Assembly: GCF_003938655.1 (NCBI RefSeq)
Contig: NZ_RJJT01000021.1
Coordinates: 50,755-114,754 of the forward strand
Direction: 5' to 3'
From: Rhizobium pisi
GTDB lineage: Bacteria; Pseudomonadota; Alphaproteobacteria; Rhizobiales; Rhizobiaceae
DNA: 64,000 bases
Positions 51,761 through 64,000 of the stretch are shown here, in pieces. The stretch's first letter is position 1. Each line of letters opens with the position of its first letter. Below the pieces are notes generated by a model that saw only the letters and a program-made list of their open reading frames with translations, was not told the DNA's origin and made no database searches. Both the position numbers and the translations under genes were made by a program.

Positions 51761-52735
51761 TTACGTGCCGAGGGCTGCGACGTCCTGGTTCTCCTCGGCA
51801 TCGCTGCCGGGAATGAAGGCGTGGAAGGCGGCGAGCGCTGCCGCGCGGTAAATATCCCGTTCTTGGAAGATCTCGTGGCGGGCGCCGTTGATCGGCACCA
51901 GCTGGCCGGCGCGGAAATAGCGCGAGAGCCGCTCCTGCGCCGTATAAGGCACGACGCCGTCGCGCGTCGGGGCGATGACGACGGTCGGGATGGTGATCGA
52001 GAAGAGATGGTAGGGCGAGGTGACGCGCTCTTGCGTGCGGAAGGCCTCGGTCAGCCAGCGGGCTGTGGGTGGTCCAACCGTCAGCTCCGGATGGGCCTTC
52101 ATCATCGCGACATTGCGGTCGAAGCGGGCTTCGTCCGAGGTCAGCGGGTTGTCGCGGAAATCCGGTTCCTTCAGTTTCGATGTCAGTGGCATGAAGCCGA
52201 GGCCGACGGCTGTCAGCGTGCCGGCAAGGGTGCGGATGGCGCGGGGCGAGGCCGCCTGTCCGATCAGGCCGATGAAGGGGGCTGATAGTACCATGCGATC
52301 GATGCGGGTGGTGAGATAGGGAGCTGCCGACAGCGCGATCAGCCCGCCCGTCGAGTGACCGAGCAGGTAGAAGGGCAGGCGGGTATCCGGCAGCACCACT
52401 TTTTCGAGGAAGGTGTCGAGATCGCGCTCGTAGTCGGTGAAGTGGCGGATATGGCCGTGGTTGCGGCGCTTGAGGAGCCGCGACGAACCACCCTGGCCGC
52501 GCAGATCGAAGGTCGCGACCCAGAGACCCCTGGCGGTCAGGTCGCGAATCGTCTCGAAATATTTCTCGATATATTCGTTGCGTCCCTGGAGGATGACGAC
52601 CGTGCCCTTGGCGACCTGGGCACTGGCGCGGAAAACCGCGTAACGCAGCCGGTGACCGTCATGGGTTTCGAAGAACCCCTCCGTGCGGTTTTCCGGGGCG
52701 GGATTGTCGGGCGTCGAATAGAGAACCTGATCCAT
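51761..52735 (-). CDS. Alpha/beta hydrolase, lysophospholipase (PldB)-like
   Basis: Serine hydrolase of 324 residues from the ATG at 52735. The nucleophile elbow GHSTG (LLGHSTGGLIALSAA), oxyanion region VVILQGRNEYIEKYFE, DLRGQGGSSR, the acid TRDGVVPYTAQ and the catalytic histidine GARHEIFQE are all visible. The order and spacing fit PldB/monoacylglycerol-lipase-like enzymes acting on lysophospholipids or monoglycerides. The frame is open 49 codons upstream, crossing lower-quality sequence, and was trimmed. No signal peptide is seen. Confidence 0.85.
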   Translation of the reverse strand: MDQVLYSTPDNPAPENRTEGFFETHDGHRLRYAVFRASAQVAKGTVVILQGRNEYIEKYFETIRDLTARGLWVATFDLRGQGGSSRLLKRRNHGHIRHFTDYERDLDTFLEKVVLPDTRLPFYLLGHSTGGLIALSAAPYLTTRIDRMVLSAPFIGLIGQAASPRAIRTLAGTLTAVGLGFMPLTSKLKEPDFRDNPLTSDEARFDRNVAMMKAHPELTVGPPTARWLTEAFRTQERVTSPYHLFSITIPTVVIAPTRDGVVPYTAQERLSRYFRAGQLVPINGARHEIFQERDIYRAAALAAFHAFIPGSDAEENQDVAALGT

Positions 52736-53130
52736 GACTTTGCCAATGCGCCGCTGCTGACTGCTTCGCTTATCAGGGATAGCGCATGGCATCCGGCTTG
52801 GAAAGCGGTGGCGCCGGCGCGGCCGGCTGCGTAATTCGCTAAATCGGGATCGATTTAAGGATAAAATTATGCAGCATTTCAAAGTGTTACAGCGTCCTTT
52901 GCGCGTCTTTTCAGACGCGCGGCGCTGTGGCGCGGGAAAAGGGCCGGCAGGAGCATGAGGGTGCCCGCAGCCGGCCGAGTTTGAGACTGAAGAAGAAGGG
53001 ACGATGCACTTCAGCCATCGGGACCAGATTTTCCCCGACGCCAGATTCTTACGCGAATGCGCCTGAATGCCTTCCGAACCGATCGTTCATGCCGGGTTCA
53101 CCGGGCCGGATGCGGCAATTTCGGAAAGGT
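52736..53130. other. Non-coding region upstream of hsp20
   Basis: Between the divergent hydrolase gene and the hsp20 promoter lie about 395 bp with one palindromic repeat (52889-52928) and no gene I can support. An open frame running into hsp20 from 52927 has no similarity before residue 114. Confidence 0.5.
52889..52928 (+). repeat. Palindromic repeat, copy 2 (upstream of hsp20)
   Basis: Outer stem ACAGCG/CGCTGT encloses TCCTTT and the inner stem GCGCGTCT-TTTC-AGACGCGC. The inner stem and both flanks match copy 1 at 47030-47061 in opposite orientation. Such nested palindromes are dispersed between genes in rhizobia. Confidence 0.7.
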
Positions 53131-53159
53131 CTTGAACTCGTCAAATCCCATCACCATCT
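53131..53159 (+). promoter_or_regulatory. RpoH-type heat-shock promoter of hsp20
   Basis: CTTGAA at 53131-53136, a 17-base spacer and CCATCT at 53154-53159 fit the alphaproteobacterial RpoH consensus CTTGAA-N17-CCANAT with one mismatch. Transcription would start near 53166, leaving a leader of about 100 nt. Confidence 0.6.
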
Positions 53160-53165
53160 CCATCC

Positions 53166-53265
53166 TGCAGGTGCCAAAAAGGGCCTGCGCAACCGTCCCG
53201 AGGCCGCCAAAGATGGGGTTTCAGGGGCATTTTATCGCAACACGTCGCTTCCACAGGAGGACATT
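53166..53265 (+). promoter_or_regulatory. ROSE-like RNA thermometer candidate in the hsp20 leader
   Basis: In this 100-nt leader CGCTTCC lies three bases before the Shine-Dalgarno GGAGG, so CTTCC can pair with GGAGG around an ACA loop. ACGTCGC upstream can also pair with GCG-TC-ACGT just inside the coding region, enclosing both the ribosome site and the AUG. An additional GCAGG/CCTGC hairpin lies near 53168-53188. Occlusion of the ribosome site by an upstream pyrimidine run is how ROSE elements control rhizobial small heat-shock genes. Confidence 0.5.
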
Positions 53266-53736
53266 ATGCGTCACGTAGACTTCTCTCCCCTTTATCGCTC
53301 TACTGTCGGTTTCGACCGGCTCTTCACCATGCTCGACAGCCTTGCCCAGCCGGAGCAGGCGCAGACCTATCCGCCCTACAATATCGAGCGCACCGGTGAA
53401 AACACCTACCGCATCACCATGGCTGTTGCCGGTTTCGACGAGACCGAACTCTCGATCGAGGCTCATGCCCATGTGCTGGCCGTGAAGGGTGAAAAGAACG
53501 AGGAAACCCCGGAAAGCGGCGAATTCCTCTATCGCGGCATTGCCAAGCGCACCTTCGAGCGCCGCTTCCAGCTTGCCGATCATGTTGAGGTGACCGCCGC
53601 TTCGCTGAAGAACGGCCTGCTTCACATCGACCTCCTGCGCAATATTCCCGAGGCCATGAAGCCCCGCAAGATCGCGATTGCCGCCGAGCCCATCGAGGCT
53701 CCGAAGGCCATCGAGGCGCAGGTCATCAACGGCTGA
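53266..53736 (+). CDS. Hsp20-family small heat-shock protein
   Basis: IbpA-like chaperone of 156 residues holding unfolded proteins during stress. The start at 53266 has CAGGAGG at good spacing and gives the typical rhizobial class A N-terminus (MRHVDFSPLYRSTVGFDRLF). The alpha-crystallin domain spans about 38-130 (YNIERTGENTYRITMAVAGF; GEFLYRGIAKRTFERRFQLA; ASLKNGLLHIDL), and the I-x-I/V tail motif is weak (KIAIAAEP). Likely regulation is at two levels, by an RpoH promoter and a leader structure, both predicted above. Confidence 0.95.
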   Translation: MRHVDFSPLYRSTVGFDRLFTMLDSLAQPEQAQTYPPYNIERTGENTYRITMAVAGFDETELSIEAHAHVLAVKGEKNEETPESGEFLYRGIAKRTFERRFQLADHVEVTAASLKNGLLHIDLLRNIPEAMKPRKIAIAAEPIEAPKAIEAQVING

Positions 53737-53761
53737 TCCTCATTCCCTTACGGGTAAAACG

Positions 53762-53793
53762 AACGGCGCTCCCATCGGGGCGCCGTTTTTTAT
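53762..53793 (+). terminator. Intrinsic terminator after hsp20
   Basis: AACGGCGC and GCGCCGTT form an 8-bp stem with a 10-base loop followed by TTTTATT, 25 bp after the hsp20 stop. Confidence 0.88.
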
Positions 53794-53816
53794 TGTCGCT
53801 GTGGAGGCCTAGTCGC

Positions 53817-54821
53817 TCAGGCCGGGCTGGCGGCATCCGTCATTTGCTGTTCCGTTGCGCGCCGGGCCGCGGCGGCGGCATATTTCTGGGCGATGACGGC
53901 GCAAGCCATGAGCTGGATCTGGTGGAAGAGCATCAGGGGAAGAACGATCGCGCCGATCGACTGGCCGGCAAAGATGACGTTGGCCATCGGCACGCCGCTC
54001 GCAAGGCTTTTCTTCGAGCCGCAGAAGGTGATGGTGATCTCGTCAGCCTTGTTGAAGCCCAGCCAGCGGCTGCCGAACATCGTCAAAGCAAGGACCAACG
54101 CCAGAAGGACGATGTCGGCAACGATGACAACGGCGATGTCGGCGATCGAGAAGGTGTGCCACAGCCCTTCGACGACGGCCGTGCTGAAGGCGAGATAGAC
54201 GACCATCAGGATCGAGCCGCGGTCAACCGGCATCAGGATCTTCTTCTTGGCGCGGATCCAGTCGCCGATCCAGGGCTGCAGGATCTGGCCGACGATGAAG
54301 GGTGCAAGCAGCTGGAGGAGGATCTGCTGCAGCGCATCGAAGGAAAAGCCGCCATGGCCGCCGACGGAAAAGAGCAGACCGACGAGCAACGGTGTCAGGA
54401 ACATGCCGAAGATGTTGGAGGCCGAGGCGGAGCAGATGGCCGCTGGCACATTGCCGCCCGCCATCGAGGTGAAGGCGATCGACGACTGCACCGTCGACGG
54501 CAGCACGCAGAGGAAGAGGATGCCGAGATAAAGCGGCTGTGGCAGGATCGTATCGGGGACCAATCCGAGTGCCAGGCCGAGCAGCGGGAAAATGCCGAAG
54601 GTCGTCAGCAGGATGACGAGATGCAGGCGCCAGTGCAGGAGGCCAGCAATAACGACGTCTCGTGACAGGCGCGCGCCATGCAGGAAGAACAGTGCCGCAA
54701 TGGCAAGATCGGTGGCGATGCCGAAATAGCCTGCAAAACTGCCGCGCGCCGGAAGCAGCGAAGCAAGAATGACGGTGCAGACGAGCAGAATCGTGAAGGT
54801 ATCGGGCAGAAAGCGGCGCAT
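53817..54821 (-). CDS. Bile acid:sodium symporter family-like transporter (SBF-like)
   Basis: Polytopic inner-membrane protein of 334 residues with about ten hydrophobic helices. LFFLHGARLSRDVV, LYLGILFLCVLPSTVQSSIAFTS and GNVPAAICSASASNIFGMFLTP match the SBF-like (YfeH-type) group distantly related to bile acid and arsenite (ACR3) carriers. TFCGSKKSLASGVPMANVIF is a second conserved crossover motif. The substrate is unknown; organic anions are usual for the superfamily. It is divergent from a LysR gene across 93 bp, a common arrangement for LysR-controlled transporters. Confidence 0.88.
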   Translation of the reverse strand: MRRFLPDTFTILLVCTVILASLLPARGSFAGYFGIATDLAIAALFFLHGARLSRDVVIAGLLHWRLHLVILLTTFGIFPLLGLALGLVPDTILPQPLYLGILFLCVLPSTVQSSIAFTSMAGGNVPAAICSASASNIFGMFLTPLLVGLLFSVGGHGGFSFDALQQILLQLLAPFIVGQILQPWIGDWIRAKKKILMPVDRGSILMVVYLAFSTAVVEGLWHTFSIADIAVVIVADIVLLALVLALTMFGSRWLGFNKADEITITFCGSKKSLASGVPMANVIFAGQSIGAIVLPLMLFHQIQLMACAVIAQKYAAAAARRATEQQMTDAASPA

Positions 54822-54841
54822 GGCGGTCTCGCGGCGTAATA

Positions 54842-54854
54842 AACAGTCATTGTT
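54842..54854. promoter_or_regulatory. Possible LysR operator between the transporter and LysR genes
   Basis: AACA-N5-TGTT (54842-54845 and 54851-54854) is a short inverted repeat in the 93-bp shared promoter region. It does not fully match the T-N11-A LysR box, so it is only a candidate. Confidence 0.3.
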
Positions 54855-54914
54855 CTGTCGTCCATTATGATCCAGGATGCAAGGAATAACAGTTATCGAG
54901 AAATTGGATTCGAC

Positions 54915-55769
54915 ATGCTGGATCTTTCACAACTTCGCAGTTTCATCGCCGTCGAACAGATGGGCAGTTTCACGCTCGCCGCAGAAAGGCTCGGCCTCGG
55001 GCAATCGACGGTCAGCCAGCACATCCAGCGGCTGGAGACCACGCTCGGGCGAAGGCTCCTCGCGCGCGACACGCACAAGGTGATGCTGACCGGTGACGGC
55101 GAGGCGCTGCTTTCGCATGCGCGCGCCATGCTTCAGATCGAGGGCCAGGTGCAATCGCTGTTCAGGAGCAACAGCCTGCGCGGCAGCCTGCGGCTCGGCG
55201 TCTCGGAGGATTTCGTCACCAGCCAGCTGCCGGCAGTGCTGGAGGATTTCGTTCGTTCACATCCTTCCGTCGATCTGGAGCTGACCGTGGCGCTTTCCGG
55301 CGTCCTTTACGAGATGCAGGACAATGGCGAGATCGATCTGGTGCTCGCCAAGCGCCGGCTTGGCGATGCGCGCGGAAAACTGGTCTATCGCGAGCCACTC
55401 GTCTGGCTGGCGCGCGATCCGGAGCATGTGCTCGCCTCCGGTCTTCTACCGCTCATCGCCTTTCCGCCGCCGAGCGTCACGCGGGCGATCGCGCTGGAGG
55501 CGCTCGGACGAAATGGTGTTGCCTGGCGGATCGTCTGCACCTGTGGCAGCCTGAGTGGGCTGACGGCGGCGGCACGAGCCGGCATGGGCGTGCTGGTGCA
55601 GCCCCGCAGCATGGCGCCGTCAGGGCTGAAGGAGATCGCCGCAGGAAAGTTGCCGGTGCTGGAGGATGTGGAATTCGTGCTGGTGCCGCGCAAGGGAGCC
55701 GATCAGGCGCTGGTTTCGGCGCTTTCGGAAGATATTCTGCAGAAGGTGCGAAGGTTGAAGTCGGGGTGA
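54915..55769 (+). CDS. LysR-family transcriptional regulator
   Basis: A 284-residue regulator from the ATG at 54915, giving the family N-terminus (MLDLSQLRSFIAVEQMGSFT). The helix-turn-helix is at about 18-40 (AAERLGLGQSTVSQHIQRLE), followed by the linker helix and a periplasmic-binding-protein-like effector domain (about 90-280; LRLGVSEDFVTSQLPAVLEDF; GMGVLVQPRSMA). It probably controls the divergent SBF-like transporter, by position. An in-frame ATG 16 codons upstream is unlikely. Confidence 0.92.
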   Translation: MLDLSQLRSFIAVEQMGSFTLAAERLGLGQSTVSQHIQRLETTLGRRLLARDTHKVMLTGDGEALLSHARAMLQIEGQVQSLFRSNSLRGSLRLGVSEDFVTSQLPAVLEDFVRSHPSVDLELTVALSGVLYEMQDNGEIDLVLAKRRLGDARGKLVYREPLVWLARDPEHVLASGLLPLIAFPPPSVTRAIALEALGRNGVAWRIVCTCGSLSGLTAAARAGMGVLVQPRSMAPSGLKEIAAGKLPVLEDVEFVLVPRKGADQALVSALSEDILQKVRRLKSG

Positions 55770-55788
55770 GGCATTGCCGTCACCGAAA

Positions 55789-55814
55789 GGCCTGCCGCAC
55801 CGGCAGGCCATTTC
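55789..55814. terminator. Bidirectional terminator between convergent genes
   Basis: GGCCTGCCG and CGGCAGGCC form a perfect 9-bp stem with a three-base loop, flanked by AAA on the left and ATTT on the right, between the LysR gene and the threonine aldolase-like gene. Confidence 0.8.
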
Positions 55815-55823
55815 GACTGGCGG

Positions 55824-56876
55824 TCAGGCGGAGAGGCACTTCAGGAAGCCGTCCACATCCGCTTCCGTCGTCGCGAAGCTGGTGACGAGGCGGATCAGAG
55901 CCTCACTTTTGGAAGCGAGTTCCGGCATTGCTGCGGGGATAGGCCATTCATAGAACTTGGCGCCCCTTTCCTCCGCGGTCTTTGCAGCACTTTTGCTGAC
56001 GATGGCAAAGACTTCGTTGGATGCGGTCGGCCAGGCAAGGCGGGCGGCGCTGCTCGCGCCGATGCCGGCGCGCAACCGGTCGGCCATGCTGTTCGAATGG
56101 CGGGCGAGATCGAGCCAGAGGCCGTTTTCGAAATAGGCATCGAACTGGGCTGCGATGAAACGCGACTTGGAGAAGAGCTGGGCGGCGCGCTTGCGGATGA
56201 AGGGCATTTCCTTTGCCTGATCCGGATTGAAGAAGACGATCGCTTCCGCGCACCAGCAGCCGTTCTTGGTGCCGCCGAAAGAAAGCATGTCGACGCCGCG
56301 CTTCCACGTCATCTCGGCCGGGGTTGCGCCAAGCGCCACCAGCGCATTGGCGAAGCGGGCGCCGTCCATGTGGAGCGGCAGATTGCGCTTTCTTGATATG
56401 GCGGCGATCTCGCCGATCTCCGGCAGCGAATAGACGGTGCCGATCTCGGTCGCCTGGGTGATGGTCACCGCGCTGGCGCGGCCATGGCGGAGGGCGTCCT
56501 CGGGAAAGTTCGCGATCCTTGCGGAAAGCTTGGCCGGATCGATCTTGCCGGCTTCGCCGTCGACGGCAACGAGGCGGGCGGAGCCGGAGAAGAACTCCGG
56601 TGCGCCGCATTCATCCTCGATCACATGAGATTCCGCATGGCAGAAAGTGATCCCGCCGGGGCGCTGGACGCTTGCCAGCGACAGGGAATTGGCGGCGGTG
56701 CCGGTGGCAACGAAGAAAACGGAAACCTCACGCTCGAAGATTTCGGAAAAGCGGGCTTCGACCTTCTTGTCGAGGTCACCGGCGCCATAGGCTGGGGCAA
56801 AGCCGCTCGATTCCGTCAGCAGGCGTTCGACAATGGATCTGTGGGCGCCGGCCCAGTTATCGGAAGCAAAGAACAT
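55824..56876 (-). CDS. Low-specificity L-threonine aldolase-like PLP enzyme
   Basis: Fold-type I pyridoxal-phosphate enzyme of 350 residues, of the beta-eliminating lyase/threonine aldolase group that cleaves threonine or allo-threonine to glycine and acetaldehyde. The N-terminal MFFASDNWAGAHRSIVERLL, ATGTAANSLSLASV (PLP phosphate), ITQATEIGTVYSL, PLHMDGARFANALVALG (PLP Asp) and the Schiff-base lysine in SFGGTKNGCWCAEA are all in place. The enzyme would provide glycine, as does the sarcosine oxidase elsewhere in the window. No operon partner is seen. Confidence 0.9.
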   Translation of the reverse strand: MFFASDNWAGAHRSIVERLLTESSGFAPAYGAGDLDKKVEARFSEIFEREVSVFFVATGTAANSLSLASVQRPGGITFCHAESHVIEDECGAPEFFSGSARLVAVDGEAGKIDPAKLSARIANFPEDALRHGRASAVTITQATEIGTVYSLPEIGEIAAISRKRNLPLHMDGARFANALVALGATPAEMTWKRGVDMLSFGGTKNGCWCAEAIVFFNPDQAKEMPFIRKRAAQLFSKSRFIAAQFDAYFENGLWLDLARHSNSMADRLRAGIGASSAARLAWPTASNEVFAIVSKSAAKTAEERGAKFYEWPIPAAMPELASKSEALIRLVTSFATTEADVDGFLKCLSA

Positions 56877-57417
56877 GGGGAAACCGTGGGAAAGGAAGGG
56901 TCGGGCGGGTTCGGGAGCGGAGATTAAGCGAAAGCTTCACAGGATCAAGGTCGTCTTCCCGGACACATCACAGAAATTGAACTACGCAATCAATAAACAA
57001 AATGATCCTGTTTTTCGTAATTTTATTTCGCTGCGCTCGCTGCTGCGGTAATCTTCCGTCGCAAATTGACGTTTTTTGACGGCGCGCTCTTGCGGAGCTG
57101 GATGCTTTCTGGCATAGAACAGATGAATTAGGACAGTGTTGCTGTCCTATTTTGGCCTTTGCGGCCGAAGAGGCGCCGAAAGCCCTGGAACAGAACGGCT
57201 TTCACGCTATAGTTCTTCCGAGCGCCAAACCCCATGGACGGGCGGCGCGCGGAGGCGAATGGCAGGCGCGGAACGCGACGGTTTGCTTTCCCAAGCAGAT
57301 GTCTGCGACCGATCTTCACAATGCAACAGCGCTGTCATGCGCCGGACCTATTTTCGGGTTGCGGCGCCGGACGAAAAGCCGCCCGCAGCCCCGCGGGCTT
57401 CGACAGGAGGAAAGACG
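56877..57417 (+). other. Long upstream region of gltB with a terminator-like hairpin
   Basis: A 541-bp non-coding region with the promoters of both flanking genes. AGGACAG/CTGTCCT (57130-57136 and 57142-57148, five-base loop) followed by ATTTT looks like an attenuator or leader terminator about 270 nt before gltB; GGCC/GGCC follows at once. An inverted repeat ACAGGATCA (56939-56947) and TGATCCTGT (57003-57011) lies nearer the aldolase gene. A frame open from 57136 into gltB has no family similarity. Confidence 0.4.
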
Positions 57418-62139
<4,722 letters not shown>

Positions 62140-62149
62140 TTTGCACCGT

Positions 62150-62186
62150 GCCATCCGTCACCTGCTGAGATGGTGTGACGGATGGC
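62150..62186 (+). promoter_or_regulatory. Perfect 12-bp inverted repeat between gltB and gltD
   Basis: GCCATCCGTCAC and GTGACGGATGGC are exact inverted copies around a 13-base loop, starting 10 bp after the gltB stop. No T-run follows, so it is not a typical terminator. A stable hairpin at the 3' end of gltB could set message stability or limit read-through to gltD. Confidence 0.55.
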
Positions 62187-62365
62187 GAATATCTCGATGA
62201 CCCGTGACGATCATGCCGATGGCGGAAAGCCATCCAGATCACGCGGGATCCTTCAGGGGATATGCGCCTATGACGGTCGAGAGAAAGCAACCCGCCCGGG
62301 ATACCGGGACTGATGACAGACAACTGGCCGCGGGCGAGGCGGTCATGAGGGTAAGGGACGAAGAC

Positions 62366-63820
62366 ATGGGTAAGGTAACAGGGTTTCTGGAAATCGACCG
62401 GCAGGTGGCGAAGTATCAGCCGGCGTCGGATCGCATCCGTCATTTCCGCGAGTTCACGATCCCGATGTCGGACCCGGAAGTGCAGAAACAGGCCGCGCGC
62501 TGCATGGACTGTGGCATTCCTTATTGCCATGGCCCCACCGGCTGCCCGGTGCACAACCAGATTCCGGACTGGAACGACCTCGTCTACAACAACAACTGGG
62601 AAGCGGCGATCCAGAACCTGCATTCGACCAACAACTTCCCTGAGTTCACCGGCCGCGTCTGCCCCGCTCCTTGCGAGGAAGCCTGCACGCTGAATCTCGA
62701 GGATGCACCGGTCGCGATCAAGACGGTCGAGCAGGCGATCGCCGACAAGGCCTATGAGCTCGGTTTTATAAGGCCGCAGCCGGCCACAGTGCATACTGGC
62801 AAGAAGGTCGCCGTCATCGGCTCAGGCCCTGCCGGCATGGCGGCTGCCCAGCAGCTCGGCCGCGCCGGTCATGATGTGCATGTCTATGAGCGCGAGACCA
62901 AGCCGGGTGGCCTGCTGCGCTACGGCATTCCCGATTTCAAGATGGAGAAGAACTTCATCGACCGCCGCGTCGAGCAGATGAAGGGCGAGGGTGTCACCTT
63001 CCATTGCGGCGTCAATGTCGGCGTCGACGTCAAGGTCGAACAACTGCTCGCAGATCACGACGCCGTTCTTTACTGCGGCGGCTCCGAGACCCCGCGCGAG
63101 GCTGGCATTCCGGGCGCGGATCTTGCCGGGGTGCATGATGCGATGCCCTATCTCGTGCAGCAGAACCGCCGTGTCGGGCGCGAAAACATTGACAGCGTCG
63201 GCTGGCCGTCGGACCCGATCCTTGCCGGCGCCAAGCATGTCGTCGTCGTCGGTGGCGGCGATACGGCGTCGGACTGTGTCGGCACGGCGTTCCGCCAGGG
63301 CGCCGTTAAGGTCACCCAGCTCGACATCCGGCCGCAGCCTCCGGAGAAGGAAGACAAGCTGGCCGTCTGGCCCTTCTGGGCGACGAAAATGCGCACCTCC
63401 TCCTCGCAGGCCGAGGGCGCCGTGCGCGAATTCCAGGTGGCGACACTCGAATTCGTCGGCGAAGATGGCGTGCTGACGGGCGTCAAGTGCTGCGAAGTCG
63501 ATGAGCGCCGGCGTCCGGTGCCGGGCACGGAATTCGTGATCCGCGCCGATCTCGCCTTCATCGCTATCGGCTTCCGCGGCCCGTTCACAACAAGCGTGCT
63601 GAAGGAACTGGAAGGCAAGCTGACGCTCAACACCGACAAGCGCGGCTCGACCAACGTCGTCGCCAACGACCGCGACTACAAGACCTCGATCGACAAGTTC
63701 TGGACAGCGGGCGACGTGCGCCGTGGCCAGTCGCTGGTGGTCTGGGCAATCCGCGAGGGCCGCCAGGCGGCACGCGCGATCGACGAGGCACTGATGGGCT
63801 CGACCGTCCTGCCGAACTGA
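62366..63820 (+). CDS. gltD: Glutamate synthase (NADPH) small subunit
   Basis: Beta subunit, 484 residues from the ATG at 62366, the typical length. The N-terminal iron-sulfur region has cysteine clusters CMDCGIPYCHGPTGCP and CPAPCEEAC. An FAD-binding motif follows at about 145 (VAVIGSGPAGMAAAQQLG), and an NADPH-binding motif in the middle (VVVVGGGDTASDC). The C-terminal GDVRRGQSLVVWAIREG closes the FAD site. It passes electrons from NADPH to GltB. The 226-bp gap after gltB is unusually long and carries a perfect inverted repeat. The open frame extends 54 codons upstream without similarity. Confidence 0.97.
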   Translation: MGKVTGFLEIDRQVAKYQPASDRIRHFREFTIPMSDPEVQKQAARCMDCGIPYCHGPTGCPVHNQIPDWNDLVYNNNWEAAIQNLHSTNNFPEFTGRVCPAPCEEACTLNLEDAPVAIKTVEQAIADKAYELGFIRPQPATVHTGKKVAVIGSGPAGMAAAQQLGRAGHDVHVYERETKPGGLLRYGIPDFKMEKNFIDRRVEQMKGEGVTFHCGVNVGVDVKVEQLLADHDAVLYCGGSETPREAGIPGADLAGVHDAMPYLVQQNRRVGRENIDSVGWPSDPILAGAKHVVVVGGGDTASDCVGTAFRQGAVKVTQLDIRPQPPEKEDKLAVWPFWATKMRTSSSQAEGAVREFQVATLEFVGEDGVLTGVKCCEVDERRRPVPGTEFVIRADLAFIAIGFRGPFTTSVLKELEGKLTLNTDKRGSTNVVANDRDYKTSIDKFWTAGDVRRGQSLVVWAIREGRQAARAIDEALMGSTVLPN

Positions 63821-63854
63821 CCCTCGGCCTAACACACCACTCCTGATGACAAGA

Positions 63855-63875
63855 ACTCCGCCTCTCCGGCGGAGT
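63855..63875 (+). terminator. Hairpin after gltD
   Basis: ACTCCGCC and GGCGGAGT form a perfect 8-bp stem with a five-base loop, 34 bp after the gltD stop. It lacks a T-run but is followed closely by a second hairpin. Confidence 0.5.
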
Positions 63876-63887
63876 CAGACTGCTGAC

Positions 63888-63916
63888 AAACCCCTGGCAC
63901 CGTCCAGGGGTTTATG
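63888..63916 (+). terminator. Second hairpin after gltD, possibly terminator or IS end
   Basis: AAACCCCTGG and CCAGGGGTTT form a perfect 10-bp stem with a six-base loop, running into TTATGATT. It may terminate gltD transcription or be part of the left end of the adjacent insertion sequence. Confidence 0.6.
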
Positions 63917-63928
63917 ATTCATTGGGAC

Positions 63929-64000
63929 ATGTTGAAGAAACCTGCCCCCACCCAGACGGCTCTTGAGATGGTGACGCTCGATAGCCTGGTGCCGAAGGAT
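63929..64000 (+). mobile_element. Start of a probable IS1182-family transposase (cut by the window edge)
   Basis: An open frame of 24 codons runs off the window end. The residues LKKPAPTQTALEMVTLDSL followed by VPKD resemble the N-terminus of IS1182/IS5-related transposases, where a run such as LEMVTLDELVPKDH introduces the conserved N-terminal domain. The match is short and from memory. It sits 109 bp after gltD with two hairpins between. Confidence 0.6.

Noticed and set aside
56877..57417. Sigma-54 promoter before gltB
   Set aside because: No TGGCAC-N5-TTGC match was found in the region; TGGCAT near 57110 lacks the second box.

Overview
The window reads as a chromosomal segment of a Rhizobium of the leguminosarum/etli type (Alphaproteobacteria). 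The support is high-GC coding sequence, a RopA-type porin, a full glgPBCA-pgm-glgX operon, heterotetrameric sarcosine oxidase, CpdR, several class III nucleotide cyclases, rhizobial intergenic palindromes and an EcfG-type promoter. Species assignment is inference from gene content and sequence flavour; no search was run.

Layout. 1-5.5 kb: rpsU, a divergent pair of membrane-anchored nucleotide cyclases (one with a c-type haem motif, one with CHASE2) and a FecR-domain protein with a His/Asp-rich tail. 5.6-12 kb: soxBDAG operon with a repeat element between soxB and soxD, then a VOC protein and a MaoC/NodN-like hydratase. 12-23.1 kb: six-gene glycogen operon on the minus strand. 23.3-31.4 kb: an orphan TadG-like vWA protein, then a three-gene transglutaminase / circularly permuted ATP-grasp-alpha-E / DUF2126 cluster, which is a predicted amide-ligase and peptidase system of unknown product and the best candidate for an undescribed system here. 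31.5-43 kb: a TctE/TctD-like two-component pair, a TolB/TPR cyclase, a frameshifted MerR gene, an ornithine-carbamoyltransferase-like protein lacking the usual active-site motifs, a GNAT, an Fe(III)-type binding protein and tctCBA. 43-49 kb: a DUF1127 small protein, a TerC-like DUF475 membrane protein, two small proteins behind a textbook EcfG promoter, a degenerate nuclease-like protein, a secreted hypothetical, and the porin. 49-57 kb: tRNA-Val(GAC), cpdR, an N-formylglutamate amidohydrolase-family gene, a probable mmgR/suhB-type sRNA, hisN, a lysophospholipase-like hydrolase, an Hsp20 gene with RpoH-like promoter and thermometer-like leader, an SBF-like transporter divergent from a LysR gene, and a threonine aldolase-like gene. 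57.4-63.8 kb: gltB and gltD separated by a perfect 12-bp inverted repeat. The window ends in the first codons of a probable IS1182-family transposase.

How it works together. Much of the window is central carbon and nitrogen handling: glycogen storage and breakdown, ammonium assimilation by GOGAT, sarcosine demethylation feeding one-carbon metabolism, and tricarboxylate uptake. Around this are stress and signalling layers: cyclic-nucleotide synthesis from three different sensor architectures, EcfG and RpoH promoters, an RNA-thermometer candidate, and an sRNA family reported to affect storage-granule formation. Start sites were chosen from Shine-Dalgarno sequences and family lengths; several long open frames extend upstream of the likely true start, and I give the trimmed start.
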